Source: Pseudomonas koreensis (GTDB taxonomy: Bacteria; Pseudomonadota; Gammaproteobacteria; Pseudomonadales; Pseudomonadaceae). From it: a DNA stretch of 64,000 nucleotides. The notes below the pieces were generated by a model that made no database searches, was not told the origin of the DNA, and saw nothing but the letters and a program-made list of their open reading frames with translations. The DNA lies in assembly GCF_025447595.1 (NCBI RefSeq), contig NZ_JAOEJU010000010.1, positions 1 to 64,000 of the forward strand, in the 5' to 3' direction. The first letter of the stretch is position 1. Every line of letters starts with the position of its first letter. Below, one piece after another: positions 25,234 to 37,378 of the stretch. The position numbers were made by a program, and so were the translations under genes.

Positions 25234-26256
25234 TCAGCGCTTGAGCTTGCGCTTGTTGCGGTACTGGTCGATCACCACCGCGACCACAATGATCAGCCCC
25301 TTGATGATGTCCTGGATGTAGGCGTCGACCCCGACAAACGTGAACCCGCTGGCCATCACCCCAAGAATCAGAGCGCCAATCACCGTGCCGGTGATGCGCC
25401 CCACCCCGCCCGCCAGACTGGTACCACCGATGACCGCGGCGGCAATCGCGTCCAGCTCATAGGACATGCCCATCCCGGCCTGCCCGGTGGCGGCGCGGGC
25501 CGAAGCCACTACGCCTGCCAGCCCCGCGAGCAACCCGGCGATGCTGTAGACGATGACCAGATGACGTTTGACGTTGATGCCCGAGGTACGCGCCGCCTGC
25601 ATGTTGCCGCCGATGGCGTAGGTGTATTTGCCGTATTTGGTGTAGCGCAGCGCGATGTGGAAGATCACCGCCACCACCAGAAAAATGATCACCGGCATCG
25701 CGCCGTGGCCGATGGCCGTGTAGGAATCCGAGAGCATGCTCACCGGCTGGCCTTCGGTGTAGTAACGCGCCAGGCCACGGGCGGAAACCATCATGCCCAG
25801 CGTGGCAATGAACGGCGGAATCCCGGTGATGGCGATGATGCTGCCGTTGATCGCCCCCGCCAGCAGCCCGACACCGAGCCCGGCAATCACGGGAATCCAG
25901 ACCGGCAAATCGGTCAGTGACGGGAACACCGCACGGGCGAAATCCGAGGTCTGCGCCAGACTGGCCGCGATCATCGCCGACAACGCGAGCACCGAGCCCG
26001 ACGACAGGTCGATACCGGTGGTGATGATCACCTGGGTCACGCCAATCGCCAGCAGGCCGATGATCGACACTTGCAGAATCATCAACACCAGCCGCTGGGA
26101 GTTCATCAGGAAGCTCTGGTCGCGCACGATCCAGCCGAACAGTTCGAACACCAGGCCAATGCCGATCAGCACCAGGAAAATGCTCAGTTCCGTCGGAAAG
26201 CGCCGGCGACTCTTGACCGGTGCCGTGGCCGGTTTGTTTTCCAGTATCGCGTTCAT
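25234..26256 (-). CDS. inositol/sugar ABC transporter permease
   Basis: This 340-residue inner-membrane permease of the RbsC/XylH-type family has about 8-10 hydrophobic segments and the family signatures GVTQVIITTGIDLSSGSVLAL and AAVIGGTSLAGGVGRITGT. It is the last gene of the operon SBP-ATPase-permease beside the iol genes, which points to myo-inositol (as in the Caulobacter IbpA-IatA-IatP system) rather than ribose; a separate ribose system lies at 51813-58790. The start at 26256 follows AGGTGAG. Confidence 0.9.
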   Translation of the reverse strand: MNAILENKPATAPVKSRRRFPTELSIFLVLIGIGLVFELFGWIVRDQSFLMNSQRLVLMILQVSIIGLLAIGVTQVIITTGIDLSSGSVLALSAMIAASLAQTSDFARAVFPSLTDLPVWIPVIAGLGVGLLAGAINGSIIAITGIPPFIATLGMMVSARGLARYYTEGQPVSMLSDSYTAIGHGAMPVIIFLVVAVIFHIALRYTKYGKYTYAIGGNMQAARTSGINVKRHLVIVYSIAGLLAGLAGVVASARAATGQAGMGMSYELDAIAAAVIGGTSLAGGVGRITGTVIGALILGVMASGFTFVGVDAYIQDIIKGLIIVVAVVIDQYRNKRKLKR

Positions 26257-26313
26257 AACCACTCACCTTTCTATCGCATCATCGACGGCGGCCTCGGCCA
26301 CCAGCGGTATCCA

Positions 26314-27879
26314 TTAATGAACCGAGGACAGGCCCGAAGCCAGTTGCATCACCCGCTCCTGAGTCGCCTCGCTGCGGTCGAGGGTGCCCATCAGGTCGCC
26401 CTCATGCATGACCATCACCCGGTCGCTCATGCCGAGCACTTCCGGCAGTTCCGAAGAAATCATGATCACCGCCATGCCTTCGCTGGCCAGGTAGGCGATG
26501 AGCCGGTAAATCTCGGCCTTGGCGCCGACGTCGATGCCACGGGTCGGCTCGTCGAGAATCAGGATTCGCGGGTTGGTCATCAGCCAGCGGGCCAGCAAGG
26601 CTTTCTGCTGATTGCCACCTGACAGGGTGTCGATGCACTGCTCCAGCGACGGGGTTTTCACCCGCAGCTTCTTGCACATGTCTTCGCACAAGGCGCGCAA
26701 GGCTTTTTGCTGGATGAACCCGTGGCCGGCGTAGTGCGGCAGGACGGCCATTTCCATGTTCTCCAGCACCGAGAGGCACGGGAACAGACCACTGAGCTTG
26801 CGATCTTCGGTCAACAGCGCGAAGCCCTTCTCGATCGCCATGTGCGGATCGCTGATGCGCACCACCTCGCCATCGAGACGGATCTCGCCACCGTCGCTGG
26901 GCGTGATGCCGAAGATTGCTTCGGCCACGTTGGTGCGGCCAGAGCCCATCAAACCGGCGATGCCGAGGATTTCCCCGGCGTGCAGGTCGAAGGAAACACC
27001 CTTGAAAATGCCATCGAGCTTGAGGTCGCGCACCGACAGCAACAGATCGCCGATCGGCTTTTCACGCACCGGAAACAACTGGCTCAATTCGCGACCGACC
27101 ATCATCGAAATCAGGCTGTCGCTGTCCATGGAATCGGCCCGCTGCAGGCCGATGTAGGCGCCGTCGCGGAACACCGCCACTTCGTCGGCGATCGCGAACA
27201 CTTCGTTCATTTTGTGGGTGATGTAGATGATGCCTTTGCCCTGGCTTTTCAGGTCGGCAATGATCGAAAACAGATGGGCGACTTCCTTGTCGGTGATGGC
27301 CGATGTCGGTTCGTCCATGATCAGGATGTCGGAGTCGTAGGACACGGCTTTGGCGATCTCGACCATCTGCCGCTCGGCGATACTCAGGTTGCCGACCAGC
27401 TCTTCGGGGTCGAGGTTGATCCGCAGGCGATCCAGCAGTTTCGCCGTGCAGCGGTGCATTTCCCGGTGGTCGATCATGTGAAAGCCGTTGAGCTGCTCGC
27501 GGCCGATCCAGATGTTTTCGGCGATGCTCATGTGCGGCATCAGGTTGAGTTCCTGGTGGATCATCGCGATCCCGGCCTGAAGCGCTGCCAGTGGCGTTTC
27601 GAACACCACCGGTTTGCCCCGCAAGCGCAGCTCGCCGGCGTCTGGCTGGTAAATGCCGGCGATGATTTTCATCAGGGTCGATTTGCCCGCGCCATTCTCG
27701 CCCATGAGCGCCAGCACGGAACCGGGGCGTACCCGCAGTTGCACATCGGACAACGCCACCACACCGGGAAAACCCTTGCTGACGTTGAGGATCTCCAGCA
27801 GGTACGGCTCTTCGACAGGTATTGCAGTGGGCGGGCTCCCCGTCAGAGGGGTGCTCGAAGCAGTCGCTGAAGCGAACAT
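26314..27879 (-). CDS. inositol/sugar ABC transporter ATP-binding protein
   Basis: This 521-residue protein has two fused ABC domains of the RbsA/XylG type. The first has Walker [10 protein letters not shown] and Walker [10 protein letters not shown]; the second has signature [15 protein letters not shown] and Walker [13 protein letters not shown]. As in the family, the second Walker A is degenerate (GLMGSGRTN). It powers the importer with the adjacent permease. The start at 27879 has GGAG 9 bp upstream. Confidence 0.92.
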   Translation of the reverse strand: MFASATASSTPLTGSPPTAIPVEEPYLLEILNVSKGFPGVVALSDVQLRVRPGSVLALMGENGAGKSTLMKIIAGIYQPDAGELRLRGKPVVFETPLAALQAGIAMIHQELNLMPHMSIAENIWIGREQLNGFHMIDHREMHRCTAKLLDRLRINLDPEELVGNLSIAERQMVEIAKAVSYDSDILIMDEPTSAITDKEVAHLFSIIADLKSQGKGIIYITHKMNEVFAIADEVAVFRDGAYIGLQRADSMDSDSLISMMVGRELSQLFPVREKPIGDLLLSVRDLKLDGIFKGVSFDLHAGEILGIAGLMGSGRTNVAEAIFGITPSDGGEIRLDGEVVRISDPHMAIEKGFALLTEDRKLSGLFPCLSVLENMEMAVLPHYAGHGFIQQKALRALCEDMCKKLRVKTPSLEQCIDTLSGGNQQKALLARWLMTNPRILILDEPTRGIDVGAKAEIYRLIAYLASEGMAVIMISSELPEVLGMSDRVMVMHEGDLMGTLDRSEATQERVMQLASGLSSVH

Positions 27880-27949
27880 GATCAGGTACTCCATCAGCAA
27901 GGTCGCGATCGCCACCTTGCGGGCTTATTGTTGTTATTGAACGGACGGA

Positions 27950-28876
27950 CTATTTGAACTGGTCAACGTTTTGCGGCGTGATCAGGCGAAACGGTACCCA
28001 GACCGCCGGTTCGACCGGCTCGTTCTTCGCCATTCTCACCGCGGTATCGATGGAGCCGTCGGCCTGACCCTTGGCGTCCTGGAACACGGAAGCGGCCAGC
28101 GAGCCCTTCTTCACGGCGTTCAAGCCGTCCGGCGTACCGTCGACCCCCGCGATCAGCACGCTGCCTTTGGCGACGCCGGCCTGTTGCAGGGCCATGGCGG
28201 CACCGATGGCCATTTCGTCGTTGTTGGAGACGACCGCATCGAACTTGCGGCCCTGGGTCAGCCAGTCGTTGACCAGGGTCATGCCCTTGTCCCGCAGCCA
28301 GACGCCGCTCTGTTCCTGCTCGACCTTGATGTCCGGGTATTTGGCCAGCACCTCTTTGACGCCCTTGGTGCGGTTGGTGGTGGAGTTGTTCGCCAGATCG
28401 CCCAGCAGGATCACGATGTCGCCCTTGCCGCCCATCTTGTCGGCCAGGTACTGCATCTGCATCTCGCCGGCCTCCAGGTCATTGGAGGCGACGGTCACCA
28501 CGCCTTTGGGCAGGTTCAAGTCATCGGGGCGGCGGTTGACATAAACCAATGGAATGCCGGCCTTCACCGCCGCTTCAGTGATTTTCTTGGTGGCGGCGGT
28601 ATCCACCGGATTGACCACGATGGCGTCGACTTTCTGGCTGATGAAGCTTTCGACCTGGCTCAGTTGCTTGACCACATCGCTGCGGGCGTCTTCGAACTGC
28701 AGCTGGACGCCGTCGGGGTAGGACTTGGCTTTCTTGTCCATGGATTCACGCAGGTAGGTCAGCCAGGTGTCATCGAACTGGGACATGCTGACGCCGATCT
28801 TCATATCGGCCAGCACAGCGCCGCTGGCGAACATCAGGGACAAGGCCAGTGAGGCAAAACGGGTCTTGGTCTTCAT
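27950..28876 (-). CDS. periplasmic inositol/sugar-binding protein of ABC importer
   Basis: This 308-residue protein has a signal peptide (MKTKTRFASLALSLMFASGAVLA) and a periplasmic-binding-protein type 1 fold similar to RbsB (VDAIVVNPVDTAATKKIT, GVDGTPDGLNAVKKG). Position beside the iol genes and an IolR-type operator in its promoter support myo-inositol as ligand. It is the first gene of the importer operon. Confidence 0.9.
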   Translation of the reverse strand: MKTKTRFASLALSLMFASGAVLADMKIGVSMSQFDDTWLTYLRESMDKKAKSYPDGVQLQFEDARSDVVKQLSQVESFISQKVDAIVVNPVDTAATKKITEAAVKAGIPLVYVNRRPDDLNLPKGVVTVASNDLEAGEMQMQYLADKMGGKGDIVILLGDLANNSTTNRTKGVKEVLAKYPDIKVEQEQSGVWLRDKGMTLVNDWLTQGRKFDAVVSNNDEMAIGAAMALQQAGVAKGSVLIAGVDGTPDGLNAVKKGSLAASVFQDAKGQADGSIDTAVRMAKNEPVEPAVWVPFRLITPQNVDQFK

Positions 28877-28990
28877 GAAAAGTCTTTCTCCACATTCTTG
28901 TTGGTTTTATGGATGAGGCATGACGATTTCAGTAAGCGGGCAAGCAGTCGAAGCGTTGGAACGTATCCCGAGACAGTGAATCTGGACTCG

Positions 28991-29019
28991 ACTTTATTGG
29001 AAAATATTTTCCATATCAA
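28991..29019 (-). promoter_or_regulatory. importer-operon promoter with IolR-type operator
   Basis: On the minus strand the -35 TTGATA (29014-29019) and -10 TAAAGT (28991-28996) are 17 bp apart. The perfect palindrome GGAAAATATTTTCC (28999-29012) fills the spacer. GGAA-N6-TTCC is the site reported for RpiR-type IolR of rhizobia. Bound repressor would block RNA polymerase. Confidence 0.8.
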
Positions 29020-29036
29020 CATGTTTTAGAATTTTA

Positions 29037-30086
29037 TTATGATTTTATTCCATGGCTTGCAAACTCGCTCAGTTCCACCACCTGATGACGTTTGAAACTC
29101 AGTCGCGCAGCGTCTAGCACGCGGGTTGTCGCCAGTGCATCACGGGCGTCCACGGGCAGTGGGCCACCGTTTTGCAACGCGATTTGTAGCTGTAAATAGA
29201 ACTGACTCCAGCAACCTCGCTCCGACGGAACCCGTTCGCGTTCTTCTCCGTGCTCGAACCAGCCCCAACGGCGGTGCTCCTCGACGCCCCAGCGCTCGCC
29301 TTCGGTTTTCGGCGAGAGCCCGGCCAGCGCCTGGGCCTCCTGCCCGTCCAGCCCCTCGACGCTGTAACAACCCAGCGTGCCGCTCACCCGAAAGCGCGGG
29401 CCGGGGCTGTTCTGCAGGCAACTGCCGCCCAAGTGCGAGGTCACGCCACTGGCGTGGGTCAGGGACATGAAGAAGCCGTGGTCGAACGTCTGGTCTTTCT
29501 CCAGGTATTCCAGTTCGGCGTAGACCCGTGTCACCGGGCCGAACAGCAACAACGCCTGATCGACCAGATGACTGCCAAGATCGCGCAGGAAACCACCGCC
29601 GCTGCCGTTGTGAACCGATGACGGCGAGTAACGTTCGATCCGCGACTCGAAACGGCTGACCTGGCCCAGCGCGCCGGATTCGATGAGTTTGCGCACGGTT
29701 AAAAAGTCCGAATCCCAGCGCCGGTTCTGATAGACGCTGAGCGGTACATTCTGGCGCTCGGCCATGGTGATCAGGGTTTGCGCCTGCTGCCAGTCGGCGG
29801 CGAACGGCTTGTCGCTGACCACCGCCACGCCGTGTTCGATGCCGTCGAGCACCAGTGCCGGCCGGCCCTTGAGGGGCGTCGATACCACCAGCACATCGAT
29901 CCCGGCTTCCACCAACTGGCCGATGCTGTCGAAGGCCGGCACACCCGGGTGCTCCGCCGCCAGCAACTGTCGGCGCTCCGCTGAACGGGTGACCACGCCG
30001 ACGAACGTCGCCGCCGGCAGACTGCTGATCAGCGGAGCATGAAAAAACCGGCCGCCATGGCCGTAACCGACAAGTCCGATGCGCAT
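29037..30086 (-). CDS. Gfo/Idh/MocA family oxidoreductase (first of two extra copies)
   Basis: This 349-residue NAD(P)-dependent dehydrogenase has the N-terminal Rossmann motif GLVGYGHGGRFFHAP and the family motif VSDKPFAADWQQA (the catalytic Lys of the EKP-type motif). It resembles YdgJ/YvaA-type enzymes, some of which oxidise scyllo-inositol; that activity is inferred here from location. The start at 30086 follows AAGGGAAAT; an upstream extension would run through the REPIN. It is separated from iolG by the REPIN. Confidence 0.87.
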   Translation of the reverse strand: MRIGLVGYGHGGRFFHAPLISSLPAATFVGVVTRSAERRQLLAAEHPGVPAFDSIGQLVEAGIDVLVVSTPLKGRPALVLDGIEHGVAVVSDKPFAADWQQAQTLITMAERQNVPLSVYQNRRWDSDFLTVRKLIESGALGQVSRFESRIERYSPSSVHNGSGGGFLRDLGSHLVDQALLLFGPVTRVYAELEYLEKDQTFDHGFFMSLTHASGVTSHLGGSCLQNSPGPRFRVSGTLGCYSVEGLDGQEAQALAGLSPKTEGERWGVEEHRRWGWFEHGEERERVPSERGCWSQFYLQLQIALQNGGPLPVDARDALATTRVLDAARLSFKRHQVVELSEFASHGIKS

Positions 30087-30115
30087 ACAAGTATTTCCCT
30101 TAATAAAACGCGGAC

Positions 30116-30209
30116 CCTGTGGGAGCGGGCTTGCCCGCGATGGCGCCGGCACATTGCACATTGATGTGTCCGGATAGACCGCTATCGCGAGCAGGCTCGC
30201 TCCCACAGG
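30116..30209. repeat. REPIN (inverted pair of REP sequences)
   Basis: TGTGGGAGCGGGCTTGCCCG at 30118 and the inverse copy ending at 30207 flank about 44 bp. It sits between iolG and the downstream oxidoreductase gene, inside the inositol locus, where it could stabilise or attenuate the mRNA. Confidence 0.9.
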
Positions 30210-30217
30210 GATTTGCG

Positions 30218-33210
<2,993 letters not shown>

Positions 33211-33255
33211 AACCGCACCTTCCAAATTCAGATCCGATCCCTGCGAGGGGCACTG

Positions 33256-34077
33256 TCAACTCAGGGATTTGCTCAGGTGGTCCATGCTCGCGCCGATCGC
33301 CGTCTGGATATCCGCCAGGCCATGGACGCTGTCGGCGAACGGCTCAAACGACAGGTAGCCGCTGTAGCCGCCAGCGAGCAGGCTGTTGATTTGCGCCGCG
33401 TTGCCGAGAATGTCGTCCGCGCCCACCAGCACCCGGTGACCATCGCCAAGGGTCGCCAGCGGCGCCTCGGTTTCCTCGACACCGGAGATGTGCACCAACC
33501 CGGTCAACTCAGGAAAGAACTCTTGTTCACCGGCCAGATGGTGATGAAAGGTGTCGTGCACCAGGCGAAACACATCCAGCCCGCCGACAGCCTTGATCGC
33601 CTCCACCGCCGTGCGTTTGCGTCGCAGCGAGCAGGCTTTGAAACCCAGCGGTTCGATGAATCCCAGCAGGCCGTGATCGCGCAGGATCGGCGCCAGCGCA
33701 CTCAACGCAGTGCGCAGGCCCGACGCACGTTCGGCGACGCTGCGCGGATCGGCGCGATCGTTCAACGGGCACATCACCAGCCCCCGCGCACCACAATCGC
33801 GGGCATAGGCCGCCAGCTTCAAGGCCTGCGCGCGGCGCTCGTCATTCCACACGTCGAACGGATACAACGCGTTGATCGACAGCACGCTGATGCCGTGGGT
33901 AGCGCACAACTCACGCACGTGTCCGGGTGCGGTGCCGTCCTCGATCTCAATGCCTTTGAGATCGTTGCGGATCTCGATGGCGTCGGCCTTGAGGGTCACC
34001 GCCAACTCGATGAACGCCGGCAGGGACAAACGTGGAGCGACCATTCGGTTCAGGGCAAAACGCAGGGGAGTACTCAT
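33256..34077 (-). CDS. iolI: 2-keto-myo-inositol isomerase (TIM barrel)
   Basis: This 273-residue xylose-isomerase-like TIM-barrel protein is similar in length and motif order to Bacillus IolI: IEIRND, ISVLSINALYPF, GFIEPLGF (metal Glu), LVHDTFHHHLAG (metal Asp and His), VLVGADDIL and YLSFEPF (metal Glu). IolI interconverts inosose isomers and so links other inositol isomers to the main route. The start at 34077 follows GGAG. It lies 25 bp after mmsA. Confidence 0.86.
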   Translation of the reverse strand: MSTPLRFALNRMVAPRLSLPAFIELAVTLKADAIEIRNDLKGIEIEDGTAPGHVRELCATHGISVLSINALYPFDVWNDERRAQALKLAAYARDCGARGLVMCPLNDRADPRSVAERASGLRTALSALAPILRDHGLLGFIEPLGFKACSLRRKRTAVEAIKAVGGLDVFRLVHDTFHHHLAGEQEFFPELTGLVHISGVEETEAPLATLGDGHRVLVGADDILGNAAQINSLLAGGYSGYLSFEPFADSVHGLADIQTAIGASMDHLSKSLS

Positions 34078-34102
34078 TCTTGTTGTTCTCCGCGCAGATG
34101 AT

Positions 34103-35605
34103 TTATTTGGCCGTCGGCATGCTGAATTCCGGGCCCTTGGCAATGCTGTCGGGCCAGCGCTGCATCACGCTTTTATAGCGACTGTAGAAACGAATGCCTT
34201 CCTCCCCGTAGGCGTGGTGATCGCCGAACAGCGAGCGCTTCCAGCCTCCGAACGAATGCCAGGCCATGGGCACCGGAATCGGCACGTTGATGCCGACCAT
34301 GCCGACCTTGATGCTGCGGGCGAAAGCGCGGGCGATCCCGCCATCGCTGGTGAAGCACGACACGCCGTTGCCGAATTCATGGGCGTTGATCAGCGCCACG
34401 GCACTGGCGAAATCCGGCACGCGCACGATGCCCAGCACCGGGCCGAAGATTTCCTGCTGATAAATGCTCATGTCGGTGGTGACGTGATCGAACAGCGTCG
34501 CGCCGACGAAAAAGCCCGCCTCGGCCCCCGGTACCTTGAAGTGACGGCCGTCGACAATCAGCTGCGCGCCCTGGGACACGCCCTGATCGATAAAGCCTTC
34601 CACCCTGGCCTTGTGTTCGGCGGTGACCAGCGGGCCCATGTCGTTGTCGCCTTGCAGACCGTTGCCGACTTTCAATTGATCGATGCGCGGCAGCAGTTTG
34701 GCGATCAGTTGATCGCCGACTTCACCGACCGCGACCGCAATCGAAATCGCCATGCAGCGCTCACCGGCGGAACCGTAAGCGGCACCGATCAAGGCATCCG
34801 CCGCTTGATCCAGATCCGCGTCGGGCATGACGATCATGTGATTCTTCGCGCCGCCCAGCGCCTGCACCCGCTTGCCGCGCGCGGTGGCCTGCTGGTGGAT
34901 GTACTCGGCAATCGGCGTCGAACCGACAAACGAAATCGCCTCGATGTCCGGGTGCTGCAGCAAGGTGTCGACCGCCGTCTTGTCACCCTGCACCACGTTG
35001 AACACGCCGTCCGGCAAACCGGCTTCGGTCAACAGTCGAGCCATCAGCAAACTGGCGGACGGATCGCGCTCGGACGGTTTGAGGATGAAGCAGTTGCCGG
35101 TGACCAGCGCCAGCGGAATCATCCACAGCGGCACCATCACCGGGAAGTTGAACGGCGTGACCCCGGCGCAGACGCCGAGCGGCTGACGCAGGTTCCAGTT
35201 GTCGATGCCGCCGCCGATGTTGTCGCTGAACTCGGTCTTCAGCAGGTTCGGCGCACCGCAGGCGTATTCGACGATTTCGATGCCTCGGGTGACTTCGCCC
35301 TTGGCGTCGGAAAACACCTTGCCGTGTTCGCGGCTGATGATTTCCGCCAGTTCGTCGTGATGACGATCGAGCAATTCCTTGAACTTGAACATCACCCGCG
35401 AACGGCGCAGGGACGATTGCTCGGACCAGGCCGGGAACGCCTTCAGCGCCGAAGCGACAGCAGCGTCCACGGTCTTCTGACTGGCCAGCCCGACTCGCGC
35501 CTGAACGGCACCGGTGGCCGGATTGAAGACATCGCTGAATCGTTCACTACCGCTGTCCTGCACCTGACCATCGATGTAGTGGCCTATGACCGGGGCGTCG
35601 CTCAT
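34103..35605 (-). CDS. mmsA: methylmalonate-semialdehyde dehydrogenase (CoA-acylating)
   Basis: This 500-residue aldehyde dehydrogenase of the MMSDH/IolA type has [18 protein letters not shown], the nucleophile Cys in [14 protein letters not shown], and the late QQEIFGPVL. It converts malonate semialdehyde to acetyl-CoA, the last step of inositol breakdown, and can also serve valine catabolism. Its place inside the iol cluster favours the IolA role. The start at 35605 follows GGAGAAC. Confidence 0.93.
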   Translation of the reverse strand: MSDAPVIGHYIDGQVQDSGSERFSDVFNPATGAVQARVGLASQKTVDAAVASALKAFPAWSEQSSLRRSRVMFKFKELLDRHHDELAEIISREHGKVFSDAKGEVTRGIEIVEYACGAPNLLKTEFSDNIGGGIDNWNLRQPLGVCAGVTPFNFPVMVPLWMIPLALVTGNCFILKPSERDPSASLLMARLLTEAGLPDGVFNVVQGDKTAVDTLLQHPDIEAISFVGSTPIAEYIHQQATARGKRVQALGGAKNHMIVMPDADLDQAADALIGAAYGSAGERCMAISIAVAVGEVGDQLIAKLLPRIDQLKVGNGLQGDNDMGPLVTAEHKARVEGFIDQGVSQGAQLIVDGRHFKVPGAEAGFFVGATLFDHVTTDMSIYQQEIFGPVLGIVRVPDFASAVALINAHEFGNGVSCFTSDGGIARAFARSIKVGMVGINVPIPVPMAWHSFGGWKRSLFGDHHAYGEEGIRFYSRYKSVMQRWPDSIAKGPEFSMPTAK

Positions 35606-35635
35606 TGTTCTTGTTCTCCGTGCGAAAGTTGGAAT

Positions 35636-36445
35636 TCAGAGATCCAGCAGCCAGCTGTGCTGCGGGTCGTTATGGAACTGCCAGACGCGTTTCGGCCCTG
35701 CCATCACGTTCAGGTAATAAGACTCGTAGCCATACGGCACGCTGACCGGGTGATAGCCCTTGGGTACGACGACGAGGTCGCTGTTTTCCACGGCCATGGC
35801 TTGATCGATGCTGCGGTCGTCGGTGTAGACCCGCTGAAACACGAAACCCTGGGGCGGGTTGATCTGGTGGTAGTAGGTTTCTTCGAGAAAGCTCTGGTGC
35901 GGCAGGTCGTCGGTGTCGTGCTTGTGTGGCGGGTAGCTCGAGGAGTGCCCCGACGGCGTGCGCACTTCCACCACCAACAGCGAATGGGCCGGCTCGCTGT
36001 CCGGCAGGATGTCGCAGACATAACGAGTGTTGGCGCCCTTGCCGCGCACGCTGCGCTTCATGGTTTCAGGCCTGATCAGGCGCGGGCCGAGGCCCGTGGT
36101 GGTCGAGCCGGGAGCGGCGCAGACCGCCACTTGCGCATCACTCAACGCCACCACTTGAGCCTGACTGCCGGGTGGCAGGTACGCGGCGAACGGGGATTTG
36201 TCTTCGAACACCGATTGGCGATCACCAAGGTTGTCCCAGTTGAAGGCGCCCTGCCCCGGCGCTTCGCCGTGGATGCCGACCCGACCGCTGAGCAGCACCA
36301 AACACAGCTCTTTATCACCCGCTGCGACAGGCAAGGTTTCACCCAGGCTCAAGCGATAGGCGGCGAAACCGACGTATTGCAGCTCACCTTCAGCCAGCTC
36401 GACCATGGTCCGGCCACGGGCATTGCTTTTGACCAGCAGGCTCAT
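35636..36445 (-). CDS. iolB: 5-deoxy-glucuronate isomerase
   Basis: This 269-residue bicupin converts 5-deoxy-D-glucuronate to 2-deoxy-5-keto-D-gluconate. The family signature SSYPPHKHDTDDLPHQSFLEETYYHQ carries the metal-binding His and Glu residues, and the C-terminus has KGYHPVSVPYGYESYYLNVMAG. The ATG at 36445 overlaps the iolE stop (ATGA), so the two are translationally coupled. Confidence 0.94.
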   Translation of the reverse strand: MSLLVKSNARGRTMVELAEGELQYVGFAAYRLSLGETLPVAAGDKELCLVLLSGRVGIHGEAPGQGAFNWDNLGDRQSVFEDKSPFAAYLPPGSQAQVVALSDAQVAVCAAPGSTTTGLGPRLIRPETMKRSVRGKGANTRYVCDILPDSEPAHSLLVVEVRTPSGHSSSYPPHKHDTDDLPHQSFLEETYYHQINPPQGFVFQRVYTDDRSIDQAMAVENSDLVVVPKGYHPVSVPYGYESYYLNVMAGPKRVWQFHNDPQHSWLLDL

Positions 36446-37335
36446 CGTGCAGCCCTCTGGTCGAGCAGCGCACGCAACGTGTCGAAGCCTTTTTTCGCGT
36501 AGACATAACTCGGCGCCACCGCCGGATCCTGCTCGGCCTCGACCACCAGCCAGCCGTGGTAATCGTCCGCCAGCAGCACGTCCAGCAACTCGGCGAAGTC
36601 GATGTCGCCATCCCCCGGCACAGTAAAAGTGCCGTTGATGATGCAGTCGGGGAAGCTCCAAAGATTGTTGCGCGCCAGTTGCACCACCGGTTTGCGCACG
36701 TCCTTGAAATGCACGTGGCAGATGCGCGACAGGTGTTTGCGCAGCACCTGCAAGGGCTCGCCGCCGCCCATGTAGCAATGGCCCGAATCGAACAGCAGCC
36801 CGACTTCATTGCCGGTCAACGCCATCAGGGTGTCGATGTCCGACGGGGATTCGACGTAGGCGCCCATATGGTGGTGATACGCCAGACGCACGCCTTGGGA
36901 CAGGGTGAAGCGCGCCAGTTCGGTCAGCTTGTCGGCGTATTGCTGCCACGCCTGTTCAGTATGAAAACGCGGGCGTTCGACCAGCGGAATTCGCTGGCCC
37001 TGAATGGAATCGGCGACTTCACCGTAAACCAGCACGTTCGCGCCGTTCTTTGCCAGCAGCTCGACATGGCTGGCAATCGCGTCGATTTCTTCGGCCACCG
37101 AACGCCGCGCCAGACGACTGGAATACCAGCCGGACACCAGCGCCAGGTCATACGGGCGCAACACGTCGCCAACGCCTTTGGCGTCCTTGGGAAATTTGCC
37201 GTTGAGTTCGAAGCCTTCATAACCGATGGCCTTGCCTTCGCTGAGGGCGGTGCTCAGCGGCGTTTCACCGCCGAGGGACGGCAGGTCGTCGTTGCTCCAG
37301 GAAATCGGGTTGATGCCAATTCGGATAGCGGGCAT
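36442..37335 (-). CDS. iolE: myo-inosose-2 dehydratase
   Basis: This 297-residue TIM-barrel enzyme dehydrates 2-keto-myo-inositol to the diketone used by IolD. It starts MPAIRIGINPISWSNDDLP, the usual IolE opening. Conserved metal-site motifs follow: LAYHHHMGAYVES, LLFDSGHCYMGG, HVHFKDVR and WLVVEAEQDP. The start at 37335 follows AAAAGGTG. The gene lies 43 bp after iolC and overlaps iolB by 4 bp. Confidence 0.94.
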   Translation of the reverse strand: MPAIRIGINPISWSNDDLPSLGGETPLSTALSEGKAIGYEGFELNGKFPKDAKGVGDVLRPYDLALVSGWYSSRLARRSVAEEIDAIASHVELLAKNGANVLVYGEVADSIQGQRIPLVERPRFHTEQAWQQYADKLTELARFTLSQGVRLAYHHHMGAYVESPSDIDTLMALTGNEVGLLFDSGHCYMGGGEPLQVLRKHLSRICHVHFKDVRKPVVQLARNNLWSFPDCIINGTFTVPGDGDIDFAELLDVLLADDYHGWLVVEAEQDPAVAPSYVYAKKGFDTLRALLDQRAAR

Positions 37336-37378
37336 GGCTGCACCTTTTATTGTTATTTCTAGAATGTTCAACCGCGGC

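Noticed and set aside
25234..28876. second ribose transporter
   Set aside because: The proteins resemble RbsABC, but adjacency to iol genes and the IolR-type operator fit inositol better; a complete rbs operon exists at 51813-58790.
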